Assembly: GCA_009786295.1 (NCBI GenBank)
Contig: WQTN01000080.1
Coordinates: 1 to 5,816 of the forward strand
Reading direction: 5' to 3'
Origin: Methanomassiliicoccaceae archaeon
GTDB taxonomy: Archaea > Thermoplasmatota > Thermoplasmata > Methanomassiliicoccales > Methanomethylophilaceae
Length of the DNA stretch: 5,816 nucleotides
Positions 1-4,936 of the stretch are shown here, one piece after another (position 1 is the first letter of the stretch; the number at the start of each line of letters is the position of its first letter). Made by a program: the position numbers and the translations under genes. The notes beneath the pieces are model-generated. The model was given only the letters and a program-made list of their open reading frames with translations. It ran no database searches and was not told the DNA's origin.

Positions 1-53
1 CGAGGCGTCTGGCTTAGAAGGCCAGCGCTATATCCTGGCTAAGCCACGGGCCC
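1..53 (-). tRNA. tRNA-Arg (anticodon TCT), 3' part missing
   Basis: Read on the minus strand, the sequence gives a 7-base acceptor strand GGGCCCG (53-47), T8, a D-arm, and an anticodon stem CTGGC/GCCAG closing the 7-base loop CTTCTAA. The anticodon is therefore TCT, which reads AGA arginine codons. The window ends just after the anticodon arm, so the T-arm and 3' acceptor strand are outside it and cannot be checked. A box A element lies at the expected distance upstream. The identity rests on the clear anticodon arm; no intron is seen in the part that is present. Confidence 0.88.
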
Positions 54-76
54 CGCCAACCTCCATCGACTACTAT

Positions 77-85
77 CATTTAAAG
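77..85 (-). promoter_or_regulatory. Box A promoter of tRNA-Arg
   Basis: On the minus strand this reads CTTTAAATG, a good archaeal box A (TATA) element. Its centre is about 28 bases upstream of the first tRNA base at 53, the normal spacing for transcription starting at or just before the mature 5' end. It lies in the 52-base gap after the stop of the membrane-protein gene. Confidence 0.6.
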
Positions 86-105
86 CTTTACATGAAGTTT
101 ATATG

Positions 106-675
106 TCACTGACCGCCTGTAACGAAGTCATACAGTGACCCATAGCCCATGAACATGAATATGGATTCGACGATACATATCAAAGCGAGTATCAGCAGGA
201 AAGGCCACCAGTTGAACAGCTTTCCGAACAGCTTGATAAGGGCCTCTACGAAGCTCATGATCATATATGCAACTGCACCTACCGCGAAGGCCGCTATTAT
301 CCTCGGCCATCCTTCGGCTATGAAACTCAACTCTGTTCCGGTCAGCCCGCCCAGGAATATGTAGACGAGCACCATTATCAATAACGCTCCGATGACGGCA
401 AAGTGTACGTCGCGGAACGGCCTTATCACAAGCGTGAATCCCATTACCGCTATCACAACAGCAACGAACATCTCCCAGTCGGCATACGAAGATACGCTCA
501 AAAATATCATCAGGACGCCGAACATCACTCCGATGGCCATTGATGTCTTGTATTTCATCGATGCTCCGTCTTTGATGTAAGCGTAGACGATCAGCAGCGC
601 GATCAGCCCTCCTATCAGAAGAATTATCTCCGGAATGTGCGCATAGACGAAATCAGTTACAGCTTCTGTTTCCAT
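106..675 (-). CDS. Multi-pass membrane protein of unknown function
   Basis: The 189-residue product is almost entirely hydrophobic. Six likely membrane segments can be marked at about residues 14-33, 45-64, 68-85, 91-110, 123-147 and 156-178, with short charged loops between them (KDGASMKYK near 35-43, RPFRDVH near 85-91). No signal peptide, metal site or catalytic motif is visible, and I do not recognise the family. The start is the ATG at 675, about 27 bases after the centre of a box A element, which suggests a leaderless mRNA; an ATG at 680 is out of frame. The stop is TGA. It follows the chelatase operon in the same direction, 60 bases downstream, but its own promoter suggests independent expression. 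A link to metal or tetrapyrrole transport would be a guess from position only. Confidence 0.85.
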   Translation of the reverse strand: METEAVTDFVYAHIPEIILLIGGLIALLIVYAYIKDGASMKYKTSMAIGVMFGVLMIFLSVSSYADWEMFVAVVIAVMGFTLVIRPFRDVHFAVIGALLIMVLVYIFLGGLTGTELSFIAEGWPRIIAAFAVGAVAYMIMSFVEALIKLFGKLFNWWPFLLILALICIVESIFMFMGYGSLYDFVTGGQ

Positions 676-698
676 GGCATGTAATATTCTTTGAACAT

Positions 699-706
699 TA
701 ATATAA
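699..706 (-). promoter_or_regulatory. Box A promoter of the membrane-protein gene
   Basis: The minus strand reads TTATATTA here. The centre is about 27 bases upstream of the ATG at 675, so transcription would start at or within a few bases of the start codon. There is no clear Shine-Dalgarno sequence before the ATG, which fits a leaderless transcript. Confidence 0.55.
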
Positions 707-718
707 TGAACCGACTTG

Positions 719-733
719 AGGCGCAGGGCGCCT
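719..733 (-). terminator. Hairpin just after the chlD stop codon
   Basis: AGGCGC and GCGCCT form a 6-bp GC-rich stem with a 3-base loop, starting 2 bases after the TGA stop of the chlD-like gene. There is no strong T-tract on the minus strand, so it may stabilise the mRNA 3' end rather than terminate transcription. Confidence 0.35.
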
Positions 734-735
734 GA

Positions 736-2607
736 TCACATGGTCTGCATGTCCTCTAATTTTATGTATCTGCCGCTGAGCATCCTTGCGAGATTCACCG
801 CATCGCCTGTCTCTGTGCATATCAGGCTTGAATCCACGACTATCCACTCCACGTTCGGTATCTTCATTACAGGAGTTACCTTCTTGAGTTCCATCATCGC
901 GTCTTTCCCCCTTATGACAGGATATGTTGCCTCTCCGTCAGTTATCATGATGACATAGCATCTTTCTTCGGGATTTTTCCTGACATAATTGAGCATGTAC
1001 TCTCTTATCATTATCAGTGCTGGACCCAGCGGCGTACCGTCCCCTGTCGTCGTATTTTCAAGGATGTCACATATCTCTTCGACGGAACGCGTGAAAGGGA
1101 CCGATATCCTGACCTCTCCCGTCCTGAATGTGAGCAGCGCGACCTTGTCCCTGTGAACATAGCTGTCCATGAGCATGGCCTTGACCCCGTCCTTTATGTC
1201 CTTCATCATCCCGCTTTTTACCAAAGAGCCGCTGACGTCTACCGCGAAAAGGAAAGAGCAGGAGTCTCTTTTGATCCGTATCTTCTCTCTTATGTCCTGC
1301 GGTTCTATGTTTATGCTCAGCCCTTTGTTCTCGCGGGACCTCTGATACGGTGCTGCCGCGCGGACGGTCGCATCGAACGCAAGGTCCACCGATCTTCCTT
1401 CGGGTATCTTGAATCCCCTGTATCTTCCAGTTCTTTTGCTTATCGCTATGTTCTTCCTTTTTTTGGTGTTCCCCGCTATCATGTGCAGGCGTATGGCCTC
1501 TACGCTGTCCAGATCCTCCAGGTTCTCTCTGACGGAGTCTATTATATCTGCCACGGTGCCGAGGTTTTCGGTTGAGCATGACTGCGAGTTCATGGGAGGG
1601 ATGAAATCGGAATATTCCGGCGGTATCTCTTCTGCTTCCTCCGCTTTTTCTTCGACCGGAGGATATAATACGATCTCTTGCTGCTCTTTTTCTACGGGCG
1701 CTTCGTTCTTTTGCGGCTGTATTATCTTTTTCTCATTTACCGCTGCATCGCTCCTTCTGTGGAGAAGACACATGACCGCAGCGTCTTTGATATCTGCATC
1801 AGATACCGCTGTCCTCCCGTCCAGAGCTGCCAGGGTCCTTGACACCTTTGCCACCGATATGTCCGCCCGGTGCCCTTTGACCCCAAGATTATTGCATACC
1901 GATGCTATTTTCTCAATGTCTGATCGTTTTATCTCCACGTCTTTCAGTATCTTCCTTGCGCTTTCGATGCGCTGCAGTACTTCGGCATCATCTTCCGAAT
2001 ATCTTTCGGCAAACCCGTCCGGATCGGCTTCGAACTCCAGATTGGACAGGATTATCTCTTCTCTGTCCGCCCTGCCCTCGGCGGTATAGGATTGGACGCA
2101 GATATCGAACCTGTCGGCTATGCCGTCCGGCAGCATCTGTTCGGCGGGGTCCATTGTCGCAATGACCCTTGTTTCGATGTCGTATTCTGCTGACATGCTT
2201 TCCCTTTCCACGATCACCTTTCCGGACCCTGCGCATTCCAGTATGGAGTTCAGCGTCTTCGGGTCGAACAGATTGACATTGTCAAGATACAGTATGTTGC
2301 CGTCAGCCTTTTGCAGGACCCCTCCTTTTATCACGGCCTTTCCGAATTTAATGGCATCCTCTATGTCCAGCCCGCCGAAAAGCTGCTCGTCCGTGACGTT
2401 CTGCGGAATGTTCACTACCTCTCTGTCGGGAAACATCTCCCCGAATGATCTTACCATGACGCTTTTTGCAGTGCCTGTCGGGCCTTTTATCAATACGCCC
2501 AGAAGATCGTCGTCCACTGCAACGCACTCAAGTGCCTTCTTCACATTCTCCATGCCTTTTACTGCGGAGAAAGGGAAACAGTTTCTCAAGCGAACTGCTG
2601 AATGCAT
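736..2607 (-). CDS. chlD: Metal chelatase ATPase, ChlD/BchD-like subunit (AAA+ and VWA domains)
   Basis: The 623-residue protein has the full ChlD/BchD layout. An N-terminal AAA+ domain (about 10-285) starts with FPFSAVKG and has Walker A GPTGTAKS (42-49), Walker B ILYLDN (105-110), sensor 1 near ATMDP (150-154), an arginine-finger DRF (165-167) and sensor 2 GHRAD (246-249). A Pro/Glu-rich acidic linker follows (about 295-340), then the family segment IPEGRSVDLAFDATVRAAAP (401-420), and a C-terminal VWA domain with a MIDAS site: DVSGS (457-461), Thr525 and Asp557. In this family the D subunit sits on the ATPase ring with the I subunit and docks it through the MIDAS to the large porphyrin/corrin-binding subunit. 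Walker A is intact, but the Walker B catalytic Glu is Asn110, so it may bind ATP without hydrolysing it. It overlaps the chlI stop by 22 bases, implying translational coupling. The ATG at 2607 is used; a TTG overlapping the chlI stop (codon 7) is an alternative. The metal is not shown by the sequence; cobalt is more likely than magnesium in a methanogen. Confidence 0.93.
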   Translation of the reverse strand: MHSAVRLRNCFPFSAVKGMENVKKALECVAVDDDLLGVLIKGPTGTAKSVMVRSFGEMFPDREVVNIPQNVTDEQLFGGLDIEDAIKFGKAVIKGGVLQKADGNILYLDNVNLFDPKTLNSILECAGSGKVIVERESMSAEYDIETRVIATMDPAEQMLPDGIADRFDICVQSYTAEGRADREEIILSNLEFEADPDGFAERYSEDDAEVLQRIESARKILKDVEIKRSDIEKIASVCNNLGVKGHRADISVAKVSRTLAALDGRTAVSDADIKDAAVMCLLHRRSDAAVNEKKIIQPQKNEAPVEKEQQEIVLYPPVEEKAEEAEEIPPEYSDFIPPMNSQSCSTENLGTVADIIDSVRENLEDLDSVEAIRLHMIAGNTKKRKNIAISKRTGRYRGFKIPEGRSVDLAFDATVRAAAPYQRSRENKGLSINIEPQDIREKIRIKRDSCSFLFAVDVSGSLVKSGMMKDIKDGVKAMLMDSYVHRDKVALLTFRTGEVRISVPFTRSVEEICDILENTTTGDGTPLGPALIMIREYMLNYVRKNPEERCYVIMITDGEATYPVIRGKDAMMELKKVTPVMKIPNVEWIVVDSSLICTETGDAVNLARMLSGRYIKLEDMQTM

Positions 2608-3623
2608 GACCTTAATTCTCCGATGTCGAAAACGGTCTTTTCAAAGGGTTTCCTCTTCATGCGGTGGGACATGACCATGGGTGCGACGGTCGCCATATCC
2701 TCTCTGTCCGCTTTCTTCCTTCCGTTGAGGGCCGCATATGCCATTGCCGCCCTTACCATCGTTATGTCCGCTCTGTGTCCTTCCATCTCGAAATAGAGAG
2801 CGATGTGCGACGCCAGAGCTACGAGGTCTTTGTCCGGGAAGTTGCCGGAGAGGATCTTCTTTGCTTCCGTTATACTGTCCTTTATTTTTTTGGTCTCTTT
2901 CACGTAGGCCTCGGTGAACCCTTTCGGGTCCGCATCGAATGCGAGCCTCCGCGACACTATCTCTGTCCTTACTGACAGGTCCTTCTCGCCTTGTATCTCC
3001 ACGCACAGTCCGAATCTGTCGAGAAGCTGCGGCCTGATCTCTCCCTCTTCCGGGTTCATGGAGCCAACAAGTATGAATCTCGACGGATGTTCGAAGGATA
3101 TTCCCTCTCTTTCAACATAGTTCACTCCCATCGCCGCGGCATCGAGGAGAAGGTCGACCATGTGGTCTTCCAAAAGATTCACCTCATCCACGTACAGAAG
3201 GTTGCCGTTCGCCTGTGCCAATACGCCGGGCTCGAACTTCTTTTTCCCGGTGCTCAGGACGTGTTCGATGTCCAGTGTCCCCGCTATCCTGTCCTCGGTG
3301 GCGCTCAGGGGAAGTTCGACCACGCGCATCGGTGCCTTCTCGGATTCCAGTTTCGCCCCGGACGCAATGGTCTCGGCGCAGTCCGGGCAGAATCTCTTGC
3401 CATGCTTAGGGTCGCAGCGGTATACGCACCCTTTGACATACTCTACTTCCGGAAGCACCTGAGCCAGAGATCTGACCGTCGTTGATTTTGCGGTCCCTTT
3501 CTCGCCTCTGATGAGGACCCCTCCTATTCCGGGGTCCACAGTGTTCAGGAGCAGTGCGGTTTTCATCTGTTCCTGCCCAACGATCGCGGCGAATGGGAAT
3601 AACTACTGCTTGTCTTTTGACAT
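2586..3623 (-). CDS. chlI: Metal chelatase ATPase, ChlI/BchI-like subunit, with in-frame TAG (probable pyrrolysine)
   Basis: This is an AAA+ motor subunit of the magnesium/cobalt chelatase family, 345 residues if TAG codon 7 is decoded. Numbered from 3623, it has the N-terminal family signature LFPFAAIVGQEQ (8-19), Walker A GEKGTAKS (40-47), Walker B LLYVDEVN (142-149), sensor 1 GSMNPEE (187-193), an arginine-finger LLDRF (200-204) and sensor 2 GHRAD (282-286). Cys66, Cys70, Cys79 and Cys82 form a CX3CX8CX2C cluster that may bind zinc or an iron-sulfur cluster. All ATPase residues are present, so it should hydrolyse ATP in a ring with ChlD. An ATG at 3566 would remove FPFAAIVGQEQ, which is conserved in the family and is matched in the partner (FPFSAVKG). 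Reading upstream gives MSKDKQ, a TAG at 3603-3605, then LFPFAA, starting from the ATG at 3623 placed about 26 bases after a box A. No ATG, GTG or TTG lies between the TAG and the conserved segment. The TAG is either pyrrolysine, a sequencing or assembly error, or a real 5' lesion. The stop is TGA. Confidence 0.88.
3603..3605 (-). other. In-frame TAG codon, candidate pyrrolysine site (codon 7 of chlI)
   Basis: The frame reads M-S-K-D-K-Q-TAG-L-F-P-F-A-A and continues open to the TGA at 2586. Family conservation resumes immediately after the TAG. The residue falls in the variable N-terminal tail ahead of the AAA+ core, where any side chain should be tolerated. A small possible stem-loop follows it on the minus strand (CCCA at 3593-3596 pairing with TGGG at 3576-3579, with a TCG/CGA pairing inside), but it is weak and such an element is not known to be required. 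Confidence 0.65.
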
Positions 3624-3644
3624 TATGACTACATTACTTCATAT

Positions 3645-3652
3645 CTAATTAA
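3645..3652 (-). promoter_or_regulatory. Box A promoter of the chlI-chlD operon
   Basis: The minus strand reads TTAATTAG inside a longer AT-rich run that continues to GATAT. The centre is about 26 bases upstream of the ATG at 3623, the same box A-to-start spacing as the membrane-protein and antitoxin genes here. This supports 3623 as the true, probably leaderless, start of chlI. Confidence 0.5.
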
Positions 3653-3810
3653 CTTCTCTGAGCTACAAATCCCTTGGCTGCACGGCATTGGCAGGATGAG
3701 GTGATAGTATCCAGCTTCTATTTTTCCAATAGAGAGCAACTCAACTAATCTGAGCTTCGCTATCTATACCACGATACACAATTATTATTCTCTGCTGTAT
3801 TTCCATCAAA

Positions 3811-3824
3811 AGTGCAATTGCACT
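3811..3824. repeat. Perfect 14-bp palindrome
   Basis: AGTGCAATTGCACT is a perfect palindrome with no spacer, in AT-rich intergenic DNA about 190 bases upstream of the chlI start. A dimeric regulator site is possible, but nothing in the window names the regulator. Confidence 0.55.
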
Positions 3825-3903
3825 ATCAATGTTTCGGACACGGCAGGGACGACTCCATAGCTAACTTTAATATGCATGTACCACGTCATATTGGCAGGAG
3901 TAA

Positions 3904-3937
3904 CGGCCCAAAAATGGGCCGGGTTCGTAACGTGAAC
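3904..3937. terminator. Pair of adjacent hairpins downstream of the small minus-strand ORF
   Basis: CGGCCCA (3904-3910) and TGGGCCG (3915-3921) form a perfect 7-bp stem with a 4-base loop. Beside it, 3923-3937 folds on GTTC/GAAC with two wobble pairs. On the minus strand the pair follows the TAA of the 54-residue ORF by about 16 bases, so it could end that transcript. The heptamer CGTAACG (3926-3932) also pairs with CGTTACG (3951-3957), giving an alternative fold over the stop codon. Confidence 0.4.
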
Positions 3938-3952
3938 CAAACGCCGTCAGCG

Positions 3953-4117
3953 TTACGGGTCGTTGACAGTGACCGTGATGATCACTTCTCCAATCCGTAT
4001 GCGAACAGTCGAGTCCGTCGCGCGGTTGATGTTATACACCCCCTGCCCGATGGTCCCGGTTCGCCGTCTGTTGGAAGACACCGAACCGGGCTTCCCATCC
4101 AACGGCATTTTCTCCAT
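3953..4117 (-). CDS. Small hypothetical protein, 54 residues
   Basis: The minus-strand frame begins MEKMPLDGKPGS, has a basic stretch NRRRTGTIGQGVYNINR in the middle and ends in an alternating hydrophobic tail STVRIRIGEVIITVTVND that would suit a beta hairpin. Codon choice (many G/C third positions) resembles the genes nearby more than the AT-rich DNA around it. The stop is TAA and hairpins follow. A box A at 4128-4136 fits a leaderless start at the second Met (4108), giving 51 residues, better than the first Met at 4117. The R-T-x-T-I-G-x3-Y-x-I-N portion faintly recalls small transposon-associated TnpW-type proteins; this is a weak resemblance from memory and not an assignment. A longer frame on the opposite strand overlaps it completely, so the strand call could be wrong. 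Confidence 0.4.
   Translation of the reverse strand: MEKMPLDGKPGSVSSNRRRTGTIGQGVYNINRATDSTVRIRIGEVIITVTVNDP
4055..4090. repeat. 9-bp inverted repeat inside the small ORF
   Basis: CCCGGTTCG (4055-4063) and CGAACCGGG (4082-4090) are perfect inverted copies separated by 18 bases. They lie within the 54-residue ORF. This could be chance in coding DNA, or a sign that the region makes a structured RNA. Confidence 0.4.
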
Positions 4118-4127
4118 GTTGCATTAT

Positions 4128-4136
4128 GCATTTAAG
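4128..4136 (-). promoter_or_regulatory. Box A in front of the small minus-strand ORF
   Basis: The minus strand reads CTTAAATGC. The centre is about 25 bases before the Met codon at 4108 and 15 before the one at 4117. It lies 9 bases downstream of the shared motif at 4146-4170, the same order of elements as in front of the 151-residue gene. Confidence 0.4.
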
Positions 4137-4145
4137 CCTAACAGG

Positions 4146-4170
4146 GGGATGTCCGAATATCCCGAAAGTG
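4146..4170 (-). promoter_or_regulatory. Shared upstream motif, copy A
   Basis: On the minus strand this reads CACTTTCGGGATA followed by TTCGGACATCCC. It matches copy B at 4873-4900 on the plus strand across nearly its whole length, apart from a few indels and substitutions. It contains the imperfect dyad GGGAT/ATCCC. Its place just upstream of box A suggests a binding site for an activator or repressor. Confidence 0.45.
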
Positions 4171-4278
4171 GATGTCTCGATGGTGCGATCATAATCGGTT
4201 TATATTATCCCGACAGACAAAGGGACAACAGCCGGATACAACTCACTATCGTATCATTCGGGATCCGATCTGTTCGGG

Positions 4279-4593
4279 TCACATAAAAAAGGACGGAATA
4301 TAACCGGAATAGTGCGTCCTCATCCTGGCGACCGAGACCATGCCTTCATGCTCGGGGTCTTCGGACGGTTCCACAAGATACAACACCCTATGGGTGCTGT
4401 TCAGCCGACGTGAGTACCAACCCTTCATCTCGCCGCTGAGCTTCCCGAATGGAGAAGGGCTTCGGAACGGATCTTCCGAAAGCAGTTTTAGAATATTCTC
4501 TGCTTTATCTCCCAAATGAGACCTTTTCAGTTCTGCCAAATCTTTCTGGGCCCGTTTGGATAAGGTCACGACATATCCTTTGGACAATTCCAT
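4279..4593 (-). CDS. Txe/YoeB-family (RelE superfamily) toxin
   Basis: The 104-residue protein matches the Txe/YoeB pattern: a first strand YVVTLS (7-12), KRAQKDLAELK helix (13-23), a second helix ending LLSEDPF (37-43), then KGWYSRRLNSTHRVLYLV (57-74) and the C-terminal RMRTHYSGY (90-98). Family members cut mRNA at the ribosome and are neutralised by a YefM/Phd partner. By alignment to E. coli YoeB, Arg69, His94 and Tyr95 match the active-site Arg65, His83 and Tyr84, but the position of Glu46 is Gly50. The acidic insert EPSEDPEHEG (75-84) and a tail past the HY pair make it about 20 residues longer than YoeB. It overlaps the antitoxin by 28 bases. The ATG at 4593 is kept because a GTG at codon 9, overlapping the antitoxin stop as GTGA and preceded by AAGGA, would delete most of the first strand. 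Confidence 0.88.
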   Translation of the reverse strand: MELSKGYVVTLSKRAQKDLAELKRSHLGDKAENILKLLSEDPFRSPSPFGKLSGEMKGWYSRRLNSTHRVLYLVEPSEDPEHEGMVSVARMRTHYSGYIPSFFM

Positions 4594-4817
4594 ACCTCAC
4601 GTTCTGAAGGGGGCGTCTCAAGTACTTCTTTCATCGCGGGAAGGGTCTCCGGATCTGAAAGAAGATATAGGGTCTCCAGAATGCTGTTCAATTCCTCCTC
4701 CGATATCAGCACCGCATTACCGTTTTTCGAAGTTATTGTCACTCTTTCATTCTCCAATGCGAGATTGATCATATTGAACAAGTTTCTGCGTGCTTCCGTT
4801 GCGTTCACTGTTGCCAT
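4566..4817 (-). CDS. YefM/Phd-family antitoxin
   Basis: The 83-residue protein begins MATVNATEARRNLFNMINLA and continues with VTITSKNGNAVLISEEELNS (26-45), the typical Phd/YefM N-terminal fold that dimerises and binds the operon's own operator. The C-terminal part (about 50-83), with LLSDPETLPAMKEVL, is the flexible segment that wraps the toxin. It is first in a two-gene operon with the Txe/YoeB toxin, the usual order, and overlaps it by 28 bases. The ATG at 4817 lies about 27 bases after box A, so the mRNA may be leaderless. The stop is TGA. A perfect inverted repeat over the promoter is the likely target for autorepression. Confidence 0.9.
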   Translation of the reverse strand: MATVNATEARRNLFNMINLALENERVTITSKNGNAVLISEEELNSILETLYLLSDPETLPAMKEVLETPPSEREVWNCPKDMS

Positions 4818-4839
4818 GTTTGTGATATCTGTTTATTGA

Positions 4840-4868
4840 TTTTTATATGTACGCTTTAATGTACATAT
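4840..4868 (-). promoter_or_regulatory. Promoter and operator of the toxin-antitoxin operon
   Basis: The minus strand reads ACATATAAAAA at 4850-4840, a strong box A centred about 27 bases before the antitoxin ATG. Overlapping it is a perfect inverted repeat, ATATGTAC (4845-4852) and GTACATAT (4861-4868), separated by 8 bases. Binding of the antitoxin dimer here would block TBP access. The element is nearly symmetrical, so TTTTTATATG may also act as a box A toward the 151-residue gene. Confidence 0.65.
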
Positions 4869-4872
4869 GTCT

Positions 4873-4900
4873 CAGTTTCGGGTACTTTCGGACATGTCCC
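4873..4900 (+). promoter_or_regulatory. Shared upstream motif, copy B
   Basis: This reads CAGTTTCGGGTAC followed by TTTCGGACATGTCCC. The inner part TTCGGACATGTCCCGAA is an almost perfect dyad around ACATGT. It matches copy A at 4146-4170 on the opposite strand and is followed 7 bases later by a box A, the same arrangement as at copy A. Confidence 0.45.
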
Positions 4901-4907
4901 GAATTCA

Positions 4908-4916
4908 TTTAAGTAT
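4908..4916 (+). promoter_or_regulatory. Box A of the 151-residue gene
   Basis: TTTAAGTAT, centred near 4912, predicts a transcription start near 4936-4940. That is at the TTG at 4937 or just before the ATG at 4946. Confidence 0.5.
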
Positions 4917-4936
4917 CAAAACTGCAGGTAAGTATT

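Larger units (their letters stand above)
3624..3952. other. AT-rich gap without a convincing gene
   Basis: This stretch is visibly more AT-rich than the flanking genes. It holds the chlI promoter, a 14-bp palindrome, a possible plus-strand box A (CTTTAATATG near 3865-3874) and hairpins near 3904-3937. Reading frames are short and broken on both strands. On the minus strand, a frame from TTG at 3781 or GTG at 3772 to TAA at 3623 is interrupted only by two TAG codons; it is listed as a speculation in the findings. I see no RNA family I recognise. Confidence 0.6.
4118..4278. other. Gap between the toxin stop and the small ORF
   Basis: Besides the motif and box A described separately, the stretch holds TTTATATTA at 4199-4207 on the plus strand, a good box A with no convincing gene downstream; it would drive transcription antisense to the 3' end of the toxin gene. 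The mirrored reading ATAATATAAA could serve the minus strand instead. No RNA gene is recognised. Confidence 0.4.

Noticed and set aside
1067..2236. Long frames on both strands within the chlD gene
   Set aside because: All are shadows of chlD, which has clear AAA+ and VWA motifs throughout; the shadows show low-complexity Arg/Gly or Ser-rich translations.
2586..3566. chlI starting at the ATG at 3566
   Set aside because: This start removes the conserved FPFAAIVGQEQ segment that is encoded directly upstream in the same frame, and it has no promoter or ribosome site in a fitting position.
3698..3705. Strong Shine-Dalgarno-like GAGGTGAT on the plus strand
   Set aside because: No start codon or open frame follows at a usable distance.
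3974..3985. C-box-like GTGATGA, possible C/D guide RNA
   Set aside because: No D box (CTGA) at a suitable distance and no second C/D pair follow.
4081..4090. CGAACCGG resembling the tRNA-Leu T-arm, possible attachment-site copy
   Set aside because: The match is only about eight bases, is explained by the local inverted repeat, and does not extend into the tRNA 3' end.
3812..4135. Plus-strand frame of 107 codons in the gap
   Set aside because: The translation is rich in His, Arg and Pro with no recognisable pattern, and it runs opposite the more protein-like 54-residue frame. The ATG at 3914 inside it has no well-placed ribosome binding site.
3963..4286. Plus-strand frame of 107 codons running into the toxin 3' end
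   Set aside because: The composition looks random, it crosses a box A-like element and the shared motif, and it overlaps the end of the toxin gene on the other strand.
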